Positions 1 to 5,600 of a stretch of DNA of 5,600 nucleotides are shown here, one piece after another. The DNA lies in the NCBI GenBank assembly GCA_945957305.1, contig CAMFLN010000275.1:1-5600 (forward strand), read 5' to 3'. Origin of the DNA: an uncultured Planctomycetaceae bacterium (lineage in GTDB: Bacteria; Planctomycetota; Planctomycetia; Pirellulales; JACPPG01). The notes beneath the pieces are model-generated. The model had not been told where the DNA came from. It was given only the letters and a program-made list of their open reading frames with translations, and searched no databases. The position numbers and the translations under genes were made by a program. Numbering within the stretch: position 1 is the first letter of the stretch; every line of letters begins with the position of its first letter.

Positions 1-87
1 TATCTATTGATCGGCATCCTGGTTGGTGAGCAGTTGCTGGCCTATTCTGCCAGTTACCACCCCAAAACCGGCGGAGGGCTCCGCTGA
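1..87 (+). CDS. C-terminal end of an upstream membrane protein, probably BatA/vWA-type (5' truncated by window)
   Basis: An open frame runs from base 1 to a TGA at 85-87, giving 28 residues that begin YLLIGILVGEQLLAYSASYH and end in a short Gly-rich tail, GGGLR. The first part is hydrophobic and reads as the end of a C-terminal membrane segment. A C-terminal helix ending in an EQxLAYxxSYHP-like motif is, as I recall, how planctomycete BatA-domain membrane proteins finish. The stop overlaps the next start by one base (TGATG), which implies co-transcription and probable translational coupling with the vWA gene. The coding status is well supported by this junction. The BatA assignment is inference from a short tail plus context, because the diagnostic N-terminal domain lies outside the window. 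Confidence 0.66.
   Translation, partial: YLLIGILVGEQLLAYSASYHPKTGGGLR
73..78 (+). promoter_or_regulatory. Shine-Dalgarno-like site for the vWA gene
   Basis: The purine-rich GGAGGG lies eight bases before the ATG at 87 and inside the last codons of the upstream gene. It supports the ATG at 87 rather than the in-frame ATG at 99 as the start. Combined with the one-base stop/start overlap, it suggests reinitiation by ribosomes finishing the upstream gene. Confidence 0.6.
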
Positions 88-2525
88 TGTCGCAGGGGAT
101 GCTCTGGGGAGTCGTCAGCGGCGCGCGCACCACGTTTGAATGGGGCCGAGCCGACACGCCGACTGATTGGTTACTGCCTGTCGCGGTTCTAGCGGCGCTC
201 GTCGCGCTGGCGATCTACGTTTATCGGCGCGACAGCGTCGAGCTGCGTCCCGCGGTGGCCATACTGCTGACCGCGCTACGCGTGTCGGCGCTTTTGATCC
301 TGGGCGTTGTCTATATGCAGCCGCAGTGGCGCAATGAACGCCAGCTGCTGACCAACTCGCGGGCCGTGGTCATGGTGGACACCAGCCTGAGCATGGGCTT
401 GCACGATGCGGAAGCGACGCCTGTTCCGGCCGAGCCGAGCCGGGCTCAACAGGTGCAAACCGCACTCGATAAGACCTCGTTCCTCGACGAGCTGCGGCGG
501 ACGCATGAAGTGGTGCTCTTGCGCTTCGACGAAGAGTTGACGCGCTTGGCGACACTGGAAAAACAGCCCTCCGCCACGGCCCCTGCAGAAGCGCCGCCCG
601 CAGCCGAGGCGGCTACTCCGCAGAAATGGGAGGAATGGCTGGCGCCACGCGGCGGGGAGACTCGCCTTGGTGAAGCTCTGCGACAAGTGATCAATGAAGA
701 ACGCACCGAGCCGGTTGCCGGTGTGATCGTCTTGACCGATGGTCAACAAAATGCGGGCGTCGATCCGCTGTCCGTCGCGGCCCTGGCACGAGAGGCTGGG
801 ATTCCGCTCTTTCCGATCGGTATTGGCTCGCAGCGGCAGAACGTCAATGTCCGCGTCAGCGATTTCGTAGCCCCGGCACGCGCCTATCCCGGCGACAAGT
901 ACACGGCCACCGGTTACCTACAATCGCAGGGACTGTCCGGCCAGACGGTCACGGTCGAGCTACTGGCCAGCGATGCTCCGACAAGCGGCACAGCCACGCC
1001 AGCGCAAGGAACCGTGGTGGCCTCGCGGCAGGTGACGCTCGGCGGAGACGGCGAAGTCCTGCCGGTTGCCTTCGAATTGGTTCCCGACGCGCTCGGACGA
1101 AAAACTCTGACTCTGCGTGTCGCTGGCCCGCGTCAGGACTCCTATGCCGGCGACAATCAGCAGGAAGTGGATATCGAGATCGTCGATCGGAAGACACGCA
1201 TTTTGCTTTTCGCCGGAGGCCCCACGCGCGAATATCAGTTCCTGCGCAATCAGCTGCGGCGTGACAAGGACATGATCGTCGACGTGCTGTTGCAAACCGG
1301 TGAAGAGGGCATGTCTCAGGATGCCCACGAGATATTGCCGGAGTTTCCGTCGACGCGCGAGGAGCTCTACGCCTATGACTGCATCGTGGCCATCGATTGC
1401 GACTGGCGAGTCTTGGCCGCGTCCCAGGTCGACGCCCTGGAACGTTGGGTCGCCGAGCAAGCGGGCGGGTTGGTCGTGATCGCCGGCCCGATCTATGGCG
1501 ACACGCTCTCGCAAACCGCCAGCCTGGCAAAAATCCGCGCCCTGTATCCGGTAGAATTCAACCGTCGCTTTTCTGTTTTAGACGACGGACGATACGGTTC
1601 GAAGGAACCATGGCCGCTCGAATTCACCCGCGACGGACAAGAGACTGAATTTCTCTGGATCGAAGACTCGGGCCCGGCGAGTGCGCATGCTTGGAGTGAA
1701 TTCAAAGGGGTCTACGGCTATTACGGGGTCAAGGGCGCCAAGCCTGGGGCGACCGTCTATGCCCGCTTCTCGGACCCGCGTGCCCGCGAGGGGGACCAGC
1801 AGCCTGTGTACTTTGCGGGCCAGTTTTTTGGCGCCGGCCGGGTGTTCTATCTGGGGAGCGGCGAGATGTGGCGCTTGCGTGCGCTCAACGAAGCGTACTT
1901 CGAGCGTTTTTATACCAAGCTGATTCGATTCGTCTCGCAAGGTCGACTCTTGCGTGGCTCGAACCGCGGTGTCTTGCTCGTAGAACGTGATCGTTATGTG
2001 TTGGGAAACAGCGTCGCCATCCGCGCGCAATTGAACGGTCCACAGCTGGAGCCGCTCGTTGCCCCGCAAGTGATGCTACAGGTCTTTCTGCCAGACACGA
2101 CGCAGCAAAACGTGGCGCTGCTGGCCGATCCGGCGCGCCCGGGAAGCTTTGCAGGCCAATTCACGGTCCGTAAGGAAGGGGTTTACCGCCTCGAGTTGCC
2201 GGTCCCTGAGAGCGCTGACGAACGACTGGCCCGACGCATTCAGGTCAAGGTCCCCGACCTCGAACGTGAAAAGCCGCAACGCAACGACGCTTTATTGCAA
2301 GAGTTGGCGAAGACCACGGGAGGCGCCTACTTCATCGGCCTCGAGGCAGGACTCGGGCCCGATGGCAGCGAGAGCCCGATCGCCAGGCAGTTGCGCGACA
2401 AGAGCCGTTTGACCCTTGTTTTGGATACGCCCTCTCGGTTGTGGGACAACTGGTGGGTCTTGGGAGTCGTGTGTGGTTTGTTTTGCACGGAATGGTTGAT
2501 TCGCCGACTTGTCAAGCTGGCCTGA
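87..2525 (+). CDS. Membrane-anchored vWA-domain protein with a degenerate glutamine amidotransferase-like domain
   Basis: This 812-residue protein has two N-terminal membrane segments (about 29-46 and 57-77) and one at the C-terminus (about 789-806). Basic residues after the first and last segments (YRR, IRR) place the large middle part in the periplasm. A vWA domain spans about 91-250 and keeps a full MIDAS metal site: DTSLS at 98-102, Thr192 in GGETRLGEAL and TDG at 217-219. An Ala/Pro-rich insert (about 160-180) interrupts it. A beta-sandwich-like stretch follows (about 253-367). A class I glutamine amidotransferase-like fold comes next (about 370-620), with GGLVVIAGP at 460-468 where active enzymes carry the nucleophile Cys, so it is probably non-catalytic. 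A second beta-rich region (about 625-725) precedes LLQELAKTTGGAYF (737-750), a motif common in Bat-like vWA proteins. It sits in an operon with the DUF4175-like gene 20 nt downstream. The likely role is metal-dependent protein binding in a MoxR/Bat-type envelope complex. The architecture is clear; the function is inferred. Confidence 0.9.
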   Translation: MSQGMLWGVVSGARTTFEWGRADTPTDWLLPVAVLAALVALAIYVYRRDSVELRPAVAILLTALRVSALLILGVVYMQPQWRNERQLLTNSRAVVMVDTSLSMGLHDAEATPVPAEPSRAQQVQTALDKTSFLDELRRTHEVVLLRFDEELTRLATLEKQPSATAPAEAPPAAEAATPQKWEEWLAPRGGETRLGEALRQVINEERTEPVAGVIVLTDGQQNAGVDPLSVAALAREAGIPLFPIGIGSQRQNVNVRVSDFVAPARAYPGDKYTATGYLQSQGLSGQTVTVELLASDAPTSGTATPAQGTVVASRQVTLGGDGEVLPVAFELVPDALGRKTLTLRVAGPRQDSYAGDNQQEVDIEIVDRKTRILLFAGGPTREYQFLRNQLRRDKDMIVDVLLQTGEEGMSQDAHEILPEFPSTREELYAYDCIVAIDCDWRVLAASQVDALERWVAEQAGGLVVIAGPIYGDTLSQTASLAKIRALYPVEFNRRFSVLDDGRYGSKEPWPLEFTRDGQETEFLWIEDSGPASAHAWSEFKGVYGYYGVKGAKPGATVYARFSDPRAREGDQQPVYFAGQFFGAGRVFYLGSGEMWRLRALNEAYFERFYTKLIRFVSQGRLLRGSNRGVLLVERDRYVLGNSVAIRAQLNGPQLEPLVAPQVMLQVFLPDTTQQNVALLADPARPGSFAGQFTVRKEGVYRLELPVPESADERLARRIQVKVPDLEREKPQRNDALLQELAKTTGGAYFIGLEAGLGPDGSESPIARQLRDKSRLTLVLDTPSRLWDNWWVLGVVCGLFCTEWLIRRLVKLA

Positions 2526-2545
2526 GCTGGCGCAAAGAATTCTCA

Positions 2546-4801
2546 ATGTCTATAACTTTCGACCGACCCCGACTGGAACCGAACGTCACCGCGCTGTTGT
2601 CGCGGCTGCGCGGGCGGATCCGTCGCTACGTCGTGATCGAGGGAGTGGCGGCAACGCTGGCGACCGCGTGCGCCTTGTTTTGGCTGTGCCTGGCCGTCGA
2701 TTGGCTGTTCGAGCCCGCGCCCGCCGTGCGACGGGGCTTGTTGGCTTTCTCGGCGCTGCTGACGGCGGGCGTGTTTTACCAGTTCGTGATGCGCCGGCTG
2801 GCCGTGCCGCTGTCAGATGCGCGGTTGGCACTGTTGCTAGAGCGTCGGTTCAGTTTTTTCGATGACAGCCTGCTAACGGCGGTCGAATTGACGCAGCCCG
2901 ACCGCGCCTTGGGCGAGATGACCCGCGAAATGCTGGAAAATACGCTCGATGAAGCTTCACGCCAGGCGGACAAGGTCGACGTCGACCAGGTCTTCTCGCG
3001 CACTCCGTTGACCCGGGCGGTGGGCGCCGCCGCGACGCTGTCAACTTCGTTGCTCCTGTGCCTGCTCGTCGTGCCGGCTACGTTGCTCTTCGGAGTCGAA
3101 CGGCTGGTTGGCGCCACCAACGATCCGTGGCCGCGTTCGTCACGCCTGCTTGTGCCCGGCTTCGAAACTGGTGAAAAAGTCGTGGCCCGCGGCGATGAAG
3201 TCGAGCTGCTGGTGCAAGCCGACCTGGCCATGCCGCGCGTGCCAGAAATGGTGCAAGTGCGTTACTTTACCGAGGACGGGGCGCGGGGACGCGAAACTAT
3301 GACCCGCGTCGGCAATCCCGTTGTCGGCCAGGACGCGTATCAGGATTTCCGCCATACGTTTGCCAACGTGTTGTCCTCGCTGACCCTTACAGTTTCGGGC
3401 GGTGACGCACGCGTCGACAATCTGAAAATTCGCGTTGTTGACAGCCCGACGATCAGCGAGGCCGTGCTGATCTGCGAATATCCGGCCTATATGAACCGCG
3501 GCCCGCGTGAAGTTCTCGTCACTAGCTCCGTGCAAGTTCCTGTCGGGACCACGATCACCGTGCGGGCGAAAGCCAACAAAGACCTGGTCCGTGCTCAGAT
3601 CGACTACCCGCGCGAAGATGGTAGTTTGCAGAGCGAGATCGTGGCCTTGCCCTCGGCGGGGGATGACCTGCGGACCATTGATTTCCGACTCCCCACTTTC
3701 ATGGCCGACGCAACGTTGGCTTTTACGCTCTACGACACCGACGGGATTCACAATCGCAAGCCGTTTGTTGTTGCCCTCTCGGCCGTGAGCGATGAACCGC
3801 CGCAGCTTTCCTTGCAACTGCGCGGCATTGGCTCGGCTATCACCCCGCTCGCCCGGCTCCCGCTGGAAGGGAAGATTACCGACGATTACGGTGTTGCGTC
3901 GGCGGCCTTCCAGGTGGCTGTTGACAATGCCCCACCACAGCAGTTTCCGCTGGCCGCGAACGTCGCGGGGCGAAGCGAGTTCGATGTCGATGAAGCGTAC
4001 GAGGTGCGCGATCTGGCGTTGAAGCCAGGGCAGAAGCTGCTCTTCGGCGCGCAGGCCAGCGACGCATTTCATCTGGTCGAGGGGGACCAACCGCACACCG
4101 CCTCTAGTGAGCGTTTTCAACTCGACGTGGTGACGCCCGAGGGGTTGAGGGCGATGCTGGAATCGCGTGAGCTCAATCTCCGGCAACGATTCGAAACGAT
4201 CATCTCCGAGGTCATCGCGACGCGCGATTCCCTGTCGGGCACCGACAACCCGCCGGCGAAAACGACGGAGTCCGAGACAACGGCCGCACCGTCGCCGCCG
4301 ACGGAGGGGGAAGAGGCCGACAAGAAGGAGGACGCAAACGACGCGCCGCTCGCGCGGCTGACCGTGGAACGCGCACGTCAAAACGCCGAGAAAAACTCAC
4401 AGGAAACAGCCGGCGTCGCCACGGCGTTTGACGAGATTCGCGAAGAACTGGTGAACAACCGCGTCGACACCGAGGAACTGCGTATTCGACTCAAGGATCG
4501 CATCGCCGACCCCTTGCGGGCGATTGTCGAGCAACAGTTCCCCGACTTGGATCGCCGACTTCAGGCTCTGCACGACGCTGCGCCCGCGTCCCACGCGGCG
4601 TCACAAAAGAGCGCGCTCGAGCAGGCGGATGCCCTCATCGTCGCCATGGAGCGGGTGCGCGATCAAATGTTGGAGCTGGAGAGCTTCAACGAAGCGATCG
4701 AAATGCTGCGCGCGATCATCGACTCGGAAAAAGAGTTGCAAGAACAAGTCCGCCAACGCCAGAAGCAAAAGGTGCGCGACTTGTTGGAGGATTCCGAATG
4801 A
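2546..4801 (+). CDS. DUF4175-like multi-domain envelope protein with C-terminal coiled coil
   Basis: I place the start at the ATG at 2546 (MSITFDRPRL), giving 751 residues. An in-frame ATG at 2441 would overlap the preceding gene by 85 bases and add a 35-residue leader that is only its out-of-frame reading. Hydrophobic segments lie at about 29-54, 64-82 and 162-184. Basic residues before the first (RLRGRIRRY) and after the second (MRR) suggest a cytoplasmic N-terminus and a cytoplasmic loop 83-160, with the rest periplasmic. Beta-rich, Ig-like stretches follow at about 200-298, 299-415 and 416-528, including CEYPAYMNRGP (310-320) and ITDDYGV (444-450), motifs I associate with DUF4175-like proteins. 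Helices at about 530-562 and 605-747 look like coiled coil and flank an acidic Pro/Thr/Glu linker (about 563-602). No catalytic motif is visible. No good ribosome binding site lies in the 20-nt gap, so translation may depend on coupling to the upstream gene. It is probably a scaffold of the same envelope complex; its biochemical role is unknown. Confidence 0.88.
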   Translation: MSITFDRPRLEPNVTALLSRLRGRIRRYVVIEGVAATLATACALFWLCLAVDWLFEPAPAVRRGLLAFSALLTAGVFYQFVMRRLAVPLSDARLALLLERRFSFFDDSLLTAVELTQPDRALGEMTREMLENTLDEASRQADKVDVDQVFSRTPLTRAVGAAATLSTSLLLCLLVVPATLLFGVERLVGATNDPWPRSSRLLVPGFETGEKVVARGDEVELLVQADLAMPRVPEMVQVRYFTEDGARGRETMTRVGNPVVGQDAYQDFRHTFANVLSSLTLTVSGGDARVDNLKIRVVDSPTISEAVLICEYPAYMNRGPREVLVTSSVQVPVGTTITVRAKANKDLVRAQIDYPREDGSLQSEIVALPSAGDDLRTIDFRLPTFMADATLAFTLYDTDGIHNRKPFVVALSAVSDEPPQLSLQLRGIGSAITPLARLPLEGKITDDYGVASAAFQVAVDNAPPQQFPLAANVAGRSEFDVDEAYEVRDLALKPGQKLLFGAQASDAFHLVEGDQPHTASSERFQLDVVTPEGLRAMLESRELNLRQRFETIISEVIATRDSLSGTDNPPAKTTESETTAAPSPPTEGEEADKKEDANDAPLARLTVERARQNAEKNSQETAGVATAFDEIREELVNNRVDTEELRIRLKDRIADPLRAIVEQQFPDLDRRLQALHDAAPASHAASQKSALEQADALIVAMERVRDQMLELESFNEAIEMLRAIIDSEKELQEQVRQRQKQKVRDLLEDSE
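4786..4790 (+). promoter_or_regulatory. Shine-Dalgarno-like site and ATGA overlap for the downstream gene
   Basis: GGAGG lies seven bases before the ATG at 4798, within the last codons of the DUF4175-like gene. The start and the preceding stop share ATGA (4798-4801), a four-base overlap typical of translationally coupled genes. Together these fix the start of the last gene, which the signal peptide behind it also supports. Confidence 0.65.
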
Positions 4802-5600
4802 ACACTCGCCTGAAACCCACCCCTGCTTGCGGACGCGGATTCGCCTCGTTGATGGCGGGCATGGCGATGGTGTTGGCAGCGACAATTGCGTCGGCGCAAA
4901 ACGAGCCATCGGAGAGTGCCAAGCCTGCTGAGAGCTCACCCGCCCCCGCAGCCAGCGGTGACGCAACCGCGGAACTCGCGCGGCAGCAGCAGCAACTGTC
5001 GGAAAAGTACAAGCGCTTCGAGGAAGTCCTGCTGCGGATGGCCGAACTGACCGCCCCTACCGACCCCAAACGCGCCGCACTGTTGCGCAAGGCCGTCGCT
5101 GAGAGCAAGCATCAGTTAATCGGCATGCAGCTCGACAAGCTGGTCGAACTGCTGAATCAGGATCGTTTGTCCGTCGCGCTCAGCAGCCAGAATGACGTCA
5201 ACAAGGACCTGGGCGAATTGCTCGACCTGCTGCTGACCGAAGAGCGCGACAAGGGAATCAAGAACGAGCGGGCGAGGTTGAAAGAACAAATTCGCCGCGT
5301 CACGGAGCTGATCAATAAAGAACGTCAGCTGCAAGGCCAGACTGCGGGCGGAGCCGAGATGCGCGAATTGGCAGACGGTCAGGGCAAGGTTGGCGAAGAG
5401 ACCGGCAAGCTGGCGAAAGAAATGCAGCCGCCCGGCGAAGACAGCCGTAAGGATCGTCAGGCCCAAGAACGTGAAGGGGCCGACGACAAAGAGAGTGGCA
5501 GTAAAGAGAGTGACGGTGGCGACAACCCTGGGCAACCCGGCAAGGAAAAGTCGGCAGAAAAAAGCGGCAAAGAGTCGCCGGACAACCCGGACGGCAAGTC
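4798..5600 (+). CDS. Secreted, charged coiled-coil protein (3' truncated by window)
   Basis: The frame opens with ATG at 4798 and stays open to the window edge, giving 267 complete codons. The N-terminus is a classical Sec signal peptide: basic start (MNTRLK), hydrophobic core about 16-31, and a likely cleavage after ASA at 31-33, just before QNEPSES. A short Ala/Ser/Pro-rich spacer follows (about 36-56). A mostly helical, probably coiled-coil region spans about 57-180, rich in Leu at heptad-like spacing and in Glu, Lys, Arg and Gln. A helical motif ELADGQGKVGEETGKLAKEM covers 190-209. From about 211 the sequence becomes low-complexity and rich in Lys, Glu, Ser, Asp, Gly and Pro, and likely disordered. 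I see no enzyme motif. Position and coupling to the DUF4175-like gene suggest that the two products interact, perhaps through their coiled coils, in the periplasm. Related planctomycete genes in this position are, as far as I recall, long and annotated only as hypothetical. The total length cannot be judged here. Confidence 0.85.
   Translation, partial: MNTRLKPTPACGRGFASLMAGMAMVLAATIASAQNEPSESAKPAESSPAPAASGDATAELARQQQQLSEKYKRFEEVLLRMAELTAPTDPKRAALLRKAVAESKHQLIGMQLDKLVELLNQDRLSVALSSQNDVNKDLGELLDLLLTEERDKGIKNERARLKEQIRRVTELINKERQLQGQTAGGAEMRELADGQGKVGEETGKLAKEMQPPGEDSRKDRQAQEREGADDKESGSKESDGGDNPGQPGKEKSAEKSGKESPDNPDGK

Larger units (their letters stand above)
1..5600 (+). other. Single operon: MoxR/Bat-type envelope locus (downstream part)
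   Basis: All four genes are co-directional, with junctions of -1 nt, +20 nt and -4 nt, leaving no room for an internal promoter or terminator outside coding sequence. The order of BatA-like tail, vWA with amidotransferase-like domain, DUF4175-like protein and secreted coiled-coil protein fits MoxR/DUF58/Bat-type clusters as known in Planctomycetes. The MoxR ATPase and DUF58 genes would be expected upstream of base 1 and are a prediction, not something seen. Confidence 0.6.

Noticed and set aside
1554..1702. Three GAATTC hexamers within about 150 bases, with a fourth near 2538
   Set aside because: The three encode Glu-Phe (VEF, LEF, SEF) within the conserved domain and show no regular spacing or flanking similarity. 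I see chance plus codon use rather than a repeat array.
2441..2545. N-terminal extension of the DUF4175-like gene to the upstream in-frame ATG
   Set aside because: It would overlap the vWA gene by 85 bases, and its 35 residues are just another frame of that gene's conserved membrane segment. The ATG at 2546 gives a typical N-terminus and a clean 20-nt gap.
2974..2987. Perfect 14-base palindrome GGTCGACGTCGACC
   Set aside because: It lies inside coding sequence for KVDVDQV, where GTC-GAC repeats arise naturally from Val-Asp codons. It is not repeated elsewhere in the window and is not near a gene start.
4229..4357. Compositionally odd Thr/Pro/Glu/Lys stretch as a possible insertion or foreign segment
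   Set aside because: The frame is intact, G+C content matches the surroundings, and there are no flanking repeats. It reads as a flexible acidic linker between two helical regions of the DUF4175-like protein.
3140..4381. A 413-codon open frame on the minus strand
   Set aside because: It lies wholly antisense to the well-supported DUF4175-like gene. Its translation is Arg/His/Gln/Gly-rich without domains or membrane segments, as expected of a G+C-rich shadow frame.
4825..4833. Possible lipobox cysteine (Cys11) in the secreted protein
   Set aside because: The Cys comes before the hydrophobic core of the signal peptide and lacks a preceding lipobox. The ASA site at 31-33 fits an ordinary signal peptidase I cleavage.

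Overview
The window is about 60% G+C and is coded wall to wall on the plus strand. It holds two complete genes flanked by the last 28 codons of an upstream gene and the first 267 codons of a downstream one. The protein architecture (large envelope proteins with vWA, glutamine-amidotransferase-like, DUF4175-like and coiled-coil parts in one tight operon) is what I know from Planctomycetes, probably a Pirellulales-type organism. That assignment rests on recognising the families, not on a marker gene.

Layout. Positions 1-87 encode the C-terminus of a membrane protein, probably a BatA-type protein. Positions 87-2525 encode an 812-residue membrane-anchored vWA protein that also carries a degenerate class I glutamine amidotransferase-like domain. 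Positions 2546-4801 encode a 751-residue protein with three N-terminal membrane segments, beta-rich periplasmic domains and a C-terminal coiled coil, resembling DUF4175 proteins. Positions 4798-5600 encode the start of a secreted, highly charged helical protein that runs off the window. Two junctions overlap (1 nt and 4 nt) and the third gap is 20 nt, so this is one transcription unit. I see no promoter, terminator, RNA gene, mobile element or CRISPR array.

Function. This looks like the downstream part of a MoxR/Bat-type locus. In such loci a MoxR AAA+ ATPase and a DUF58 protein, expected just upstream and not visible here, are encoded with vWA/BatA membrane proteins. The genes here would supply the envelope part: a metal-binding vWA adhesion module on the periplasmic face, a large multi-domain scaffold, and a secreted coiled-coil partner. 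The molecular task is unknown; envelope protein assembly or stress tolerance is inferred by analogy with other MoxR/Bat loci. I found no evidence of a defence, mobile or biosynthetic system. The most interesting points are the pseudo-amidotransferase fused to the vWA protein, and the two uncharacterised envelope proteins co-encoded with it.
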